Below the pieces are notes generated by a model. It did not search any database. It was not told the origin of the DNA and was given only the letters and a program-made list of their open reading frames with translations. Shown piece by piece: positions 21,343 through 33,419 of a stretch of 64,000 nucleotides of DNA (position 1 is its first letter; each line of letters opens with the position of its first letter). The DNA is taken from NCBI GenBank assembly GCA_025738555.1, contig JAOVFP010000024.1, positions 62,001-126,000 on the forward strand, given 5' to 3'. Source of the DNA: Cyathus striatus. Taxonomy: Eukaryota > Basidiomycota > Agaricomycetes > Agaricales > Nidulariaceae. The position numbers were made by a program, and so were the translations under genes.

Positions 21343-22344
21343 ATTGATGTGAAGTCAAGAAGATGGGGACTGTGAACGACAGAAAAACAAGAGAAGGAGT
21401 CGAAGGAGATAGAAAGAGTTCCTAAATGCACAAGTGGGAATCCTGTATGCATGTTAGCTGGAAGAGAGAGAACTGGAGGAAGATGACACGCCTGCAATTC
21501 GAGCGTCTCTAAAGGACTGTTGTTACAAAGCTTGATTCCGGACTGTATACAGTATATATGAGCGGACGAACGAGAAAAGAAAAGACTCGCAAACCCTTTT
21601 AATACTCCAGTTTGAAAAATAGAAACAGGAGAGAATGGTTGAGACAAGTTGAGAGTGGCAAGGCTTGTTGAAATATAAGTATTGGTGGCAGAAGCACGTA
21701 CGTTTTAGTCCCTGAACTCTAAACATCGGCAATGTCCTCCAAATTTTTCAACTCCGGTTTCTGGCGCATAACCCTTGAAAACTTTTCCACATTTCACTGT
21801 CTTCACACTTCCCTCGCCCACAGCTCATTTTAGCACCCTAAGCACTCTTGACATCGCTGTCCACCGCTTTACTTATTCTATCCGCAACCGCAATGGTACA
21901 AGTAGTAGAATTATCCGTAACTGTACTCCCGCTTCATGCTTTTGGCGCCATTTCTCCGTGCCGCTTACAAACTTATGTCGCCTCCACTATTTTCCTTCAT
22001 GAAAAGTAGTCCAGTGTTGCCTCCTATGTAAATCAATGCCAAACCTATTGTATATTAATAATGGATGATTAATAGGCATAAATACTCTAACTGTGCCACA
22101 TTCTAATTTAAGTGCTGGACTAGCACTCGCTGGAATCCAGAATTCCATACCCCTTACATAATTGCACTACATCATTGGGTCAAACTATTACTCACAATTG
22201 AGCCCTCATCAGTATGACCGTCACCATATAGAATTAGCGACGACTGATCTTCGCCATGTAGGACAGGCCAGGACAGGCTCAAATATGTATTGCACCATCA
22301 ATGGGTCCTCAGCGAAACAACATGCCGGGAAGGAACCACGTATT
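21343..22344. other. Intergenic upstream of the PUF gene
   Basis: About 1 kb holding the promoter and 5' untranslated region of the PUF gene and the 3' end of the Vps38 gene. Short open frames here have no recognisable content. No repeat or RNA gene seen. Confidence 0.6.
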
Positions 22345-25300
22345 TCAACTAGTCTCTAGATTAAGTGACTGAATGGGTGATCCTTGCATGACTTGATCAC
22401 CATTATCCGCAGCTTCGCGTGGAGATGCCTGGATAGTCTTTTGGTCTTCGTCAAGATCTAGACTAGAATTCCCTTCGGGTCCTTCTTGCACTGTGGTACC
22501 ACTGTAATATTTCGACGCACTGGTAAATGTCCGCGTAGACAATGGGCGAGAACGGAGGAAATCTGCAAAAGGCCCTAAGCCAAGAAGCCTTAACTTCCCG
22601 GACCCACCAGCCACCGGTGTCGTAGAAGTGATTGGATCACTGTCGTCAGACACTGTCGGCCTATCTTCTGCTGTCTGCAGAAGTGCAGGGTCCTGAAGAT
22701 GAGGACGATTATTCATATCTCGAGGATCCAGTTTAGGTGAATCTGGTATACGTGTTGTTCTGTTACATTTGCATTAGAAAACTCTGCAAATCAACAAACT
22801 TGGCAAGTCTATTGACGCACCGTAACGTTGCGCCTTGGCCGTGGCTTAACGTGAGTAGAAGATTTTTAAGATTCGGAAGAGTGTGACGCATATCTAATGC
22901 TCGCAACTCCCGTTCTATCATTAACTGAATAAAAATTAGCAATCAGTATACTTTTGACAGACAAACAAACCATTTCGATGTTTTTATTCAAGAGGAATAC
23001 ACCGTATTCAAAGCGATATGTATCAACACCGACAGAAAACAATGGAAACCTGAAGCATCATCAGTATATAATTACCAATCATAAAGTTATTACCAACATT
23101 CGTGGTCCAACCATTGCTGAAATATCATCCCGGATAAGGCTCCGGCTTCCTACATAAGTAACTGGATATAGCAAATCTCGAGCCGTGTACGTTGATATCA
23201 ATCGTAAAACTTGTGCTACATAGCCTAACGCAGTGGCAACAGTATCTTCGGTCACTTCCTTATGTTCGGGGAGCATTAGCGGAGGTGCAGGATCTGTTGG
23301 ACCTCCAGGTATTGGTAATGGAGCATTCAAAATTGTATAAAGAAGATCAGGAGGCGACGACAACTCGATCGGGAAGATGTTGGATAAGATGGTAATAAGT
23401 GACACCCGAAGAGGCGCGAAATTTGAGCGCAGTAGCAATAGATTTTGTCTACACCTCATAAACATACATATTCTTCCATGAACAGCAACGCCTAACCTTT
23501 GATCACTTACGCACTGTGCAATTCTGCATGTAGAATTCTGTGCGCATGTAACTTGTTTCTTTGCAAGGTCAAGAAGACTACGTCGCTGTTGAAGTCGTGT
23601 TGTACGTGATTGTAACCGTGTCTTAACTGATGACATATAAGTACGTAATAATGACAATGGCATGGCATGGGGACTCACGCTTTGACGACTCTTCCAAAAC
23701 TTCGAAAACATTTAATTTCAACCCTTGAATGCGCGACTCGCGCAATGACATATCCCGTCGCTTGTTTGAGCCATAAGGAAATTTTCAGAACTGAGAAAAA
23801 CTGAAAAATGAACTCACCAGCAATATTTTTTTTTCGTTGCGTATTAATGTACCGATCTCATCCACAACTGCTAACAAGGATTTGTTGGTGTCCACAACAC
23901 AAGATTGGGTAGATACAAGTCTGTCACTTTGTCAGAAGATAACCCAAAAAACTGTTGGATATTCTGACTTAAAGATATCCTGCCAACTAGCGCTCTTCGC
24001 ATGACCCTCTGAGCAGTCAATTGTAGCTTGCTCTCGTGTGCTATATTGGGAGGTTGAAATTAGGGAAGAAGCCGCAAATTCTCGCACAAGTGCCTGAGAT
24101 CGGAACTCAGGGTCAGAAGTATATCCATTGTTATGCAGAGCTGAATGGAAGGCAGTTGAACCAGATTCTGGATAGTAGAAAGTTTTGCCGGGAGGTGATA
24201 GTGTAATTACAAGGCTATTTGACGGAAGATCTGAATAATCGGAACACTATATATATCAATGATAAGCATTACTTAGATGACTAAATGATGGTTAAGCATC
24301 TTACATTTTCTGGGAGTTCGCGCAATTCATCTAAATCCACATCCCAACAACCAAGTACGACCCATCCAGCATCTGTCCGATTAAGCCCTTTACGATGTTC
24401 AGCAACTCTGGGCCGTAAAGTAGATGCGTCACCTAGGGAAGGCCGTCTTCCCCATAATTTAATATCAAGTGACCTTCCATTTATATCTATCCAAGGAGAT
24501 ATGTCACGGCCAGAGCGAACATCAATAGGGAACATAGGATTTGTTGACGGAATATGGATCGGTGAAAGATAATCAGGAATATCATCTTCTACATGACCAC
24601 TAGAAGATTTTGGGGTATTGTGAGGTCGCCTTCCATGGCGGCCTAATGAAACAAGGCGTTTAGTTGGTTCGCGAATGGTTTCTGTGACAAGTACTTCTCG
24701 ATGCCTCGAAGTAACGACCCGATTGGATGAAGGTAGGATATCAATAGACAGAAAAGTTTCCACTAGGCGCGAGCTGATTATGCTCTCTAATGAACCCTGT
24801 GATGTGTCTAGCAATAACGCAGAAAGAGAGGATATTTCTTTAGATAATTCTGAGAGACGTAAGGGGACTAGAGAATTCATGGACGTTGTACGAGGCCGTG
24901 CCATATATTTTGAGGTAAAGGAATTGAACGAGGAATCCAAATCGTCAGAACTACTTGGGGGGCGATCCGCTATAACCATTCTAGACTGAGAAGAATGGGA
25001 ACGAGGTCTAACTCTCCTCCCGCTTAAGTGCAGGGTGAGTTCATCATCGTGAATCCTATCTCGTCGACTGGCTTGAGGAGCTGAATCACTCGACAGCTTC
25101 CGTAAACGTTTCTTAGGCGAGGCCACATCGACGTACGGAATTTGCCCACCGGAATTTAACTGGCTTATTTCAATGGGCTTTGATAAAGCTGAGGTGAAAG
25201 AGTCCCGAACTGGAAAGGGCGTTAAATTGCGTATTTGGATGGACGTTATGTGACGGATGCGTCTCTAGTTTTCTTTGTGAGAGAGTACTTATTGTATTGT

Positions 25301-25371
25301 TTGAGTATACTCACAGGGACAAAAGGGTACTGATGGATGGTAATGCTAGATCCTGATTCAATTTCCGCCAT
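22345..25371 (-). CDS. vps38: Vps38/UVRAG-like subunit of the PI3-kinase complex
   Basis: Acts with Vps34, Vps15 and Beclin/Vps30 in endosomal sorting and autophagy. Exons by splice signals: 25371-25315, 25264-24305, 24246-23969, 23920-23818, 23760-23679, from 23626, an exon ending 23098, 23049-22971, 22924-22821, 22759-22345. The join between 23626 and about 23440 is unresolved. The product is about 840 residues. The N-terminal part has RHITSIQIRNLTPFPVRD and WVVLGCWDVDLDELRELP, a helical middle follows, and the C-terminal domain carries NIFPIELSSPPDLLYTIL, VGSRSLIRDDISAMVGPR and YRFEYGVFLLNKNIEML. These are the conserved Atg14/UVRAG blocks. The tail after 22760 is disordered. Atg14 is the alternative; the length and C-terminal blocks favour UVRAG. 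Confidence 0.88.
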
Positions 25372-25654
25372 AGTACTGTGTACTTACTAGAATAAAAAGA
25401 TGTAGATGAGTCAAAAAGGAGCACGGAATTAGTGAACAGACCAAAACTATCCGATGCGATATAGGTATTGCTGAAGAAACAGAAGTCAGGTTATCTGGAG
25501 ACCATTAACACAGGTAGCCGCGGTGGCAGAGATTAAGCAGGGGTGTAATAAATATAATAGAAGGTGAAGTACTGCGTAGCGAGTAGCGTGCTAAGTAATG
25601 AGCGCTGAGCTAGTGAGCTCTTGAGCTTGTACTTAGCTTGAGCGCTTGAGCGTA
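25372..25654. promoter_or_regulatory. Upstream region of vps38
   Basis: AT-rich sequence ahead of the vps38 start codon. No specific factor site can be supported. Confidence 0.35.
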
Positions 25655-26208
25655 TAGTCCGGAAGCCGAACCGTCTAAGACGAGAACACGCTGGCGTCAC
25701 ATGACTGGCGTGGGGGTATCTCGTCGATAGACGGTCCGGTTAAACTCGTTGACATTTTTGTGTTCCTTACGCTGTCCCACCTCTGTCCCCCACTGTGGGA
25801 CCTGACTGGGACATCAAAAACATCTAAGGATTCATAAGATCTATGTGAGGTTGAAATGTTGAAATATCATGAAAATATTGTAAAATATTTGAGGTAATAA
25901 TGTAACAGCCCACTATGGCAGTATTAAGTATTGTACTGGTTTCAATTCAGAGCTCATGCACTACTCCTTTTTCCACTATTACACCTAATATTTTCTCTGT
26001 AATATATACAGGAACTAATACTGTATGTATGTTGAAGAAGAATAGGGTATATTGTACATGAGGGAGGGAGGAGCACTTGGGTAGGGAACGCTACACCAAA
26101 ACCTCAACGAGTTTTACCGGTCTGCCTGTCAACGAGTAGGCCACGCGTCCTCACGTGACAAAAAGTGTGATCTCGTTCCCGGGATAGGCAGATCGGCCCT
26201 CCGGTATA
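25655..26208. mobile_element. Degenerate inverted-repeat element related to the one at 53874
   Basis: The left arm (TAGTCCGGAAGCCGA, later CCGGTTAAACTCGTTGACATTTT) and the right arm read backwards (TATACCGGAGGGCCGA, later CCGGTAAAACTCGTTGAGGTTTT) match over about 110 bp with many differences. The ends and the GGTCC/AACTCGT block resemble the near-perfect TIRs at 53874-54739. No target duplication remains. It lies between the divergent vps38 gene and the gene at 26680. Confidence 0.55.
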
Positions 26209-26679
26209 AACTGTTGTTGCACCTCTATCGGACTATCTTACTGCTCCAGCCAGTTGACAGCTCCTGCAGCACGAAATACCACAGGATAACACCATAACTT
26301 GCATACTGTTATTTTCCACCTGAACATTTCGCTTGCTTCGTGCGTATTTGAATAAGTGTTGGGGCCCAGGGAAAATGGGTAAGTGCGCTGCGATAATATC
26401 TACTTTACCATATATCTCCAATGAGGCTGCTAGATTCAAAAGCGATGCCTCCTCCTCCCGTACCTAACTTGTCCCCTCCACTACTCGAGTCCGAAATTAT
26501 CTGCCTTACGTCGTGTCTTAAGGCGAGCAAGTTTACATCGCTACTTGTATGATTTATCTCATTATTCATGCAGAATGTGGTGGTTAAAGTCGGTCAAGTC
26601 TATAGCTTCTATGCTGACACGCGTAGGCTGTATGTTACTTAACCCACTAAGTATACTACGAAGGCTTAATATTCATTAG

Positions 26680-27855
26680 AGGTATCCAAAATCAAGCTTT
26701 CAAGCCACCCCAGTCTGTAACAGCTGCACTTGGGCGCGAAATTGAAAAATACGATCAATTGTGTGACTCTATTGAATCTCAGTTGGTTGGTACATTCATA
26801 TTTTTTACCGTAAGCATGTACTAATGCGATTAATCACTTACTGACAGCTACGTGCGATAGCTGTCTTGCGACGCGACCTTTCGCGAAAAGAGAGAACAAT
26901 TGCCGCCGAAGCTAGTCGCTTACGGGACTCTATGGCTCCGCCCGCTGTAGTAGCAGATAACGCCATTATTAGCCTCGAGTCTCATGCAGAGGTATCCCAA
27001 CAACCCTTAGCTCCCCCAAAGTCGACGTTGTCTTCCGTTCCACTGGGTCGTCGACCTTCCGCTATATCGATATCATCTCTCAATAGGCCTACTCTGCCAC
27101 CTAAACTCGATTTATCTCCATCTGCGCTTCGTCTGGCTGCGGATGATATCTCTATGTTTTCAAGTGGTCTTGCTTCCCCTGTAACTTTAGCCCCTAAATC
27201 TGCGCGCGCTGTCGGTCCTGATGAGTTTCCTGCTGATCTAATGGCCGCTTTCGTCAGTGCATCTAGTCAAGGGCCAGATAGAGCAGTTGATATCGATTTA
27301 ACAGGCATTCCAGAGAACAATGAACTGAAATCCACCAACATAAAATCGATGTCTTCGCAGCCGGTAGCAGGGGATACATCTGACAAACCGATTGAGCTTG
27401 ACCTCGATATGGATATGTCCAATATGTCAGATCTCTTCGGCGACGCTTCGGACAATGATATGGCCCCAACTCTAACAGCCAATGTCGAAGACCTATTTTC
27501 TTCTGATGTAGCTGGGGGTAAGAGTATGAAACCCGAAACTATACCTGAGAAAATGAATCTCGGAAATACCCCCTCCGATTTATTTTCCTCTCTCACATCT
27601 AACTCTGAACCATTGAAGAAGACAGATGAGATGGTGGTCGTGGATCAGCGCAATCTTGCTTCCGGACATATGATGACTTTCTCAGCCTCATCTCATACAC
27701 CCGAAGTTGCTTCTTCCAAGCCAGACGTTTCTCATCCCTCAACAGATGATTCATCCTTTGACCTACATGCTATATATCAACTCGATGCCAATTTCATGGC
27801 TGATTTAATGGGGGGATTAGGCAGTTCGGCTGAGAAAGGTGATGATGGTGAATAA
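26680..27855 (+). CDS. Unrecognised acidic protein with N-terminal coiled coil (partial model)
   Basis: The last exon is 26848-27855. A preceding exon ends at 26785 (GTTGGT donor, CTGACAG acceptor, phase 0) and carries VTAALGREIEKYDQLCDSIE. Across the junction the text continues LRAIAVLRRDLSRKERTIAA, a strong amphipathic helix. The remaining 300 residues are low-complexity and acidic. They hold repeated short DLF motifs (MSDLFGD, VEDLFSS, SDLFSSL) and a C-terminal helix LDANFMADLMGGLG. The N-terminal exons between about 26420 and 26690 could not be fixed. I do not recognise the family; the layout would suit a nuclear transcription-complex subunit, but this is only an impression. Confidence 0.5.
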
Positions 27856-28301
27856 AACCAAACGCGTAGCGTTCGTAATACGTATGCAGCATGTCTTTTT
27901 GATATTGAACCCACGTTGAATTAGTACTGCAGTATGGAATGCTTGCCTCTCAGGAACGCATCATGCTATATCGAAGTTGAAGACAGTAGTGATTGACGAA
28001 GTATGTATGTTGGGCACCATATGGCTCAGATCGAAATTGACTATCAGGAGTGCTTCCCCGCATGGCAATGAGCACCGGAAGCTAAAATGTATGACTTTCG
28101 ATGTGCTTCTCATGTTATCTCAATGCGATAAGCTTTGCGGTTGCACATCGCTCCATACAGCACTCCACGCAGTTGATAATACCTCCATATTTTCCATGAC
28201 TTAATGGGTACACTGTCAATCCTTCCCCGTCCTTCCTGGCGCTTATAATGACTCACATAAAAGGCTTATGACGTTCGCGTTTTTCTGTGTCATTTACGAA
28301 T

Positions 28302-29540
28302 ATGCACACAGCTAGACGCTTCTTTGTAACTGCACTGTCTCTTGCTTTTATTTCAACCCCAGCCTTAGGATGGGGAGCCAACGGACACCAAGCTGTTGGG
28401 TTTTTTGAATCTTCTTGCGTCTTTTTGTTGTTATCGCACTTCATTAACTTTATTCGTACAGATATGTAGCCATGCAGGTAATGGGATGCGTTCGAAGAAA
28501 TTCAGAAAATTGACATATACGACTAATAGTTCCTTTCTCCCAAAGCATTGGCGTTTGTTACATCCTCTCTCGGTCCCACCTATTCCCAGTCCCTCGGACC
28601 TGTAGCAACGGTGTGTATATAGAACTAACTTGCCATTTTTAACCACTTGTTTACTATGAAGTATACTGATATATTTTTAAATTCTAAATAAGTGGGCAGA
28701 TGATATCAAGTCTAGTTTTGCATATGCATGGTAATCGTTAACGGTCTTCTATCTACTATCAATATTATCTTAATTCTTAATACTACCTTACCTCTCCAGG
28801 TCATCTACATTACATTATGTCAATGCAGAAGGTACTAGATACCTCCTGTGTATTCTGCTTGGCTACCGTTGAAACCCTCGCATCTTACAGACAATCCACC
28901 TAATTCTTGTTCAGTCTCTGAATCAAGGGACTGTGTCAACGGGAAGTGTATCTGTACGTACTATTTATGTGCGAAATCATTGATATGTTTGACTGAGCAA
29001 ATGATGTCAAACTAAAATAGTGACTGCAATTGCCAACTATACAACTCGGGTAGTTGATGCTTCTTTGTCTACCTCTCAACGTCAGGAAGCCTTAAAATTT
29101 CTCGGTACGCTTTCAGTCCTTATCATCTGTAGCGTCTGAATCTTGAACTCAGACGAATACACTGCCTTGCCAGCGTTCCACAGATCATGTTCGTATTCTA
29201 CTTCGCTTTTCCCTGTCATAGTTTGACAGGAGTTTACCGCGGTGGTTCATAGGAGATATAGGCCAACCACTGCATGTGGAAGCTGTGGAGGAAGGCGGAA
29301 ATGGAATTAACGTTAAATGCAGTGGATCCACCACAAACCTTCATTCTGTAAGACATGCAAGGACCTTATAATTTGCATCTTTTGACGGTTTCCTTTCAAG
29401 CTATGGGGTATGGTGATGTTGTATTGCAGATATGAGGAGGCTTAGTGAACGAACTGCTACAGATTCTGGGATGATCAACAAACTTCTCTCTGCAAACTAT
29501 GGAAATTCCGTAGCCACCTGGGCCAACACGCTCCATCACT
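28302..29540 (+). pseudogene. S1/P1-type nuclease, N-terminal three quarters
   Basis: A signal peptide (residues 1-23, ending PALG) precedes the mature start WGANGH, whose Trp and His are zinc ligands in this secreted nuclease family. Exons: 28302-28399, 28462-28477, 28530-28610, 28693-28730, 28800-28831, 28891-28953, 29021-29104, from 29253. They read FLSPKALAFVTSSLG, WADDIKSS, NAEDNPPNSCSVSESRDC and GDIGQPLHVEAV. The zinc-ligand segment expected as HFIGDIGQPLH lacks its first His in the spliced reading. The HATWDTGM segment survives only as ATDSGM, in a phase that does not join. After VATWANTL the frame ends at TAA near 29540. The C-terminal quarter reappears at 31435. The gene is probably dead. 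Confidence 0.75.
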
Positions 29541-31434
29541 AAATCGGTGAAAGTCTCAAATAGCCGCACATTTCTCACGGGCGTTATGAGCGGTTATGCG
29601 TTGGTTGTGATGTTAATATCATAGTATACAACATTCATGATCTCATCAAGATATTGTATACTATGTATAAGTAGCTGTAAGCTCACCACGAGATCAGACG
29701 CAAATGTTACGTGATTATATTCCTATCATCATACCATGCTTAACTTACAAATTTTTTATCATAGTATCCCTTGAGCAGCTTTCATTGTGTTCTTGATTAG
29801 AGGAAGGCGACTACTGCCAAATCTTGACTGTACATGGACAAAACCTTAGAGCTCGATGTCAACGCAGTGCACTTCTCGTTCACTTTCTCAAGAGTCGCTG
29901 ACTGCCCTGTTCTAGGACGTCGACCGTCAGTTGCTCTACTGGGTAAGTCTGGTTTGCGGTGTCAAACGTCGATGCTATGTGCCGTCCACCTCCTACTTCT
30001 CAGGTCAATTTTTGCACGCTTATTCGCCATCTTTTAACATCCGACCTATATACACATGCTATGTGCCGTTACCCTACAGCCGCCAAATGTCCTCCTATTG
30101 AGCCATCCAGCTGAGCATTTCCGAAGAAAGTGTCTAACTATGAAGTAAAGAAGCCTGACCATGTTCCGACATTGTTCTCGGTGCCAGTTATCGAGCGGGC
30201 ATCAGTGATCGCGAGGCGTCGGTACTGTCAGTATGGCAGTCTCATGACTGACCAATCTGGGTAATTGGGCAATATACGTACTCGGAAAGACCAACGGCAG
30301 TTCGAAGTCACAGTCACTCAGCCTTCAAGCCTGTGGCTGCTTGTTGTATCCCATACTCACATAATTGCGCCTAGGCATTTGATGACACAGGCACATATGT
30401 AGAGCTGGACTGCTTGGGTCTGGAAATACTTATGTCAAAACATTGCGGTCGAGTCTCCGCAATCGATTTGATACACATCAGGACCTTGTCAGGACCCATC
30501 TCGCCAAATCCCGCCATGGCCAAGCAAAAAATACCCCGTTTGGCAATAACAAATGCAATATATGTACCACCCTTCAATACCTCGGATTTTCATCCTGCAT
30601 TTCTAGTCTACCCTCTCGAGTCTTACCAAATCTTCCTCAAGTTTCTCAATGTTTATTTGCGCATAAGTATGTCGTTATCCATCTCTTTCCCTTAAATCTT
30701 CATCCAAGTCGTTTACTAGGTGCCTACTTGTTTCAGTGTTGTCGCAGATTCCTGGGTTATTTTGTGTGAAGGGGGCATAAAGAGTAAGTCGACAAGAGCT
30801 TCAGTGTGTTCATCGTATCTTTGTGACCTTTACCATTTAATAGTATGTCGCACATTTGTCACTCCTTCCACTCCAAAACTCCGTCACAGGCTGGTTGATA
30901 GGCAGAGGAGCTTTAGTAGTAAAGGAGGGGCCGGAAAGGTGCACTTTGTTCCCTAGACTCAGTATTTCGTAGTACTATGCAGGTACTATGTACAAGTATA
31001 TAGGCAAAAATATATCTTATTACAAATTTCCACTGCTATTGCATACGTCCTATATCCATTTTATTGGAAAGAGAGAATAAGAGCAATACTGTTGTGCATA
31101 AAAATCATAATAGCACTGACAGATTTTATTGAGCTCACAATTCAATGGGGGACTCACTACAATCTCATACAGTCGATGTGATAATATATCGCACTCATGA
31201 TTTCCCATGAGCAGCATGAGTGGCCATAAGAAAGAGCTACTTGGGGTGGCCGCAAATTAACATCTACCCCTATATGATCAAACCATAAGATCACATCAAC
31301 TCATACCGCGCACATCAACTCACATTACATTACATTTTCACAGGAGATTCGCCCGAATTTAGTGATGTCGGTGCACGGATTAAAGTCAGACATAAGTTAC
31401 TTTCTTACCAATTAATATTTACTTATATATATAC
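29541..31434. other. 1.9-kb block separating the two halves of the nuclease
   Basis: Nothing here belongs to an S1/P1 nuclease. A 12-bp inverted repeat CATAGTATACAA/TTGTATACTATG lies at about 29621-29664. Some open stretches (29834-30037, 30414-30695, 30720-30956) have splice-like borders but no recognised domain. No terminal repeats or target duplication were found, so the block may be an eroded insertion or a second decayed gene. Confidence 0.45.
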
Positions 31435-31897
31435 ATGAAGTCCGGCTCTTACGCCTCTCTCGCACCTTTCTGGTTGTCTTGCACTTCAACTACGAGCCAA
31501 GCTAGTCGACGCCGCACAGTCCAGGACGATGTCACTGGCCTTTTCCGTCCGCGCGCTATCACACCGCTTGAATGCCCTCTTGTATGGGCAAAGGATGCTA
31601 ACTCGTTGGACTGTGTATGTTTAAAACATTGTTACTGTGCTTTTGATTTTAACGCGCTGATGTTCCGGGGGTTCCAGTCGTTTGTGTTTAATTATTCTTC
31701 CGGAGCAGATCTATGTACAACAAGCTATTACACGAATGCTATCCCAATTGTAAGCGAAATATTTATGTTTCATAGAATTTTTAGAAAAATGCTGACCTCA
31801 TACTGACGAACAGGTTGAAACACAGATCGCAAAACAGGGTCTTCGTCTTGCGGCGTGGTTAAATGTTTTGTTTGATGGCGCTACTAACCTCCCCTAA
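31435..31897 (+). pseudogene. S1/P1-type nuclease, C-terminal quarter
   Basis: Exons 31435-31614, 31678-31749 and 31814-31897 join in phase. They read SGSYASLAPFWLSCTSTT, ITPLECPLVWAKDANSLDC, SGADLCTTSYYTNAIP and IAKQGLRLAAWLNVLFDG, ending TNLP and a stop. These are the conserved last helices of S1/P1 nucleases. The segment starts where the half at 28302-29540 stops, about 1.9 kb away. This part alone looks intact and may have separated recently, but it lacks the zinc-site residues. Confidence 0.75.
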
Positions 31898-31967
31898 GTG
31901 GATGCTTATCTTCTCAGTACGGTACTTATACTTATACTTCAAGTAAGTATATACTTTATGTGGTAAT

Positions 31968-33379
31968 AAGTCCCAGTCAAAAGTCGCACAGGTCTGCTCC
32001 GGTCAAACCTGACTTTTCTGGAAAAATCCGAACTGAGCAGGTCACCTCCGGGTAACCCAATTTCACACGTACCAATCATTGCTATTTTTGCTCTTATCTA
32101 ATCTATTCCGACTGTCTTTGTCGGGTCTTCTCTCGTTGTGTTTGCACTTACGCTTGAAATCAGAAATACACCCAGTACAATTCTTTCATTGTGTACCATT
32201 GAACTTAGACAATATATATTATCAGTTGTTTCCACTCGATGCCCAGGCCCCAGAGGGTCTGTGCGTTGCTTTGGTACACATATATTTAGGTGCCAAACAA
32301 TGCGCGACCTCTCTTGCTTCTCTACCACCACCATCCCCCATATCCTGCCCCACTTCCCCGCTTCCCTCCTCCTCATTCCCTTGCTCTCACTCCTCCTTGC
32401 CTCCCCTTCCCCTTGCTCCCCCTTCCCCTCTCCCTTACTCCTCTGCTCTGTGCTTCCTACCTCCCTCCCTCTATCCTACTGTCCGCCTCTCCTGGTGTCT
32501 TTGCTTTTACTCTCGTACCCCTCCTCTCAAATGTTCTCCCGGCCTCCTGCTCTTGGACAATTCCATATTTATAACCACGGACCACCAATTGAGGTCAGTT
32601 GTACGCTTTCCATGGCTCTCGTTCTCACAAGCTATCTTCACACAGGCCGTAACAGTTGCAGATGCTCCACTGCTGGATGAATACGTGGTTGTTATGAGAT
32701 TGTTCTTGGTGAGTTGAACTCGTCAGTTTCTCAGAATCTGACTACATATACGCAACATTCCCAGGGCTATGCCAAACACCCGCCACATGACTCTCAACTC
32801 CTCGGTACCATCTCATCCTTTCTGTGTAAGTCGTTCCAACGGTCCTTTTTTCTGCTTTCTGGTCATTTTTTTGTCCTCCTCAGGTCGTTCCACTGTCATC
32901 TGTATTCTCGCCTTCCCCATCTCTCCTGTAAACCAATGCTAATGACATCAAGTCGAGGGCTATGTCCTGCTAATCCTATACCTCCCCACTGATCCTATTG
33001 ACAGATGGAGGGAGCGGGTGGGGGAAGGTGGTGTAGGGATTAGTTGGAGGGAGGGAGGAAGCGGAGGGGGGGAGGAAGCAGGGGGGGGAGGAAGCAGAGG
33101 GGGGGAGAAAGCGGAGGGAGGGAGGGAGGGAGGGAGGAAGGAGTGGAGGGATTACGTCACAATATCCATGTTTCTGTACATTCCTGTAATCGTCGGATTA
33201 GTCCTGAATACAATTTCATATTGGTTTTATATCTCTCTGTCAAAATCTGTTCAGACCTGTTTTCAATCCGGAAAAGAGGTCAAAATCAGAAAAAATCCGA
33301 AAATTACAGAACGTCAGATGCGTCTGTAATTTCCGGATGTTGCCGGACCAGGTCTGCGCGACTTTTGACTGGGCTTTAT
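31968..33379. mobile_element. 1.4-kb inverted-repeat element with pyrimidine/purine arms
   Basis: The ends CCCAGTCAAAAGTCGC (left) and, inverted, CCCAGTCAAAAGTCGC (right, about 33361-33375) match. They are flanked by the direct repeat TGGTAAT at 31961-31967 and 33380-33386, a likely 7- or 8-bp target duplication. Inside, a pyrimidine-rich strand (about 32325-32540) faces a purine-rich one (about 33005-33145), so the inverted symmetry extends inward as low-complexity sequence. No transposase is visible. Long open frames in the CT- and GA-rich parts are composition artefacts. Confidence 0.65.
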
Positions 33380-33419
33380 TGGTAATTACAGTAGTGAAAG
33401 ATTTGTTAGATACAAGTTA

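Noticed and set aside
32079..32717. Long overlapping frames in CT-rich DNA
   Set aside because: Products are Ser/Leu/Pro low complexity in several frames at once, caused by base composition.
33018..33385. Gly/Arg-rich ORFs in GA-rich DNA
   Set aside because: Composition artefact within the inverted-repeat element.
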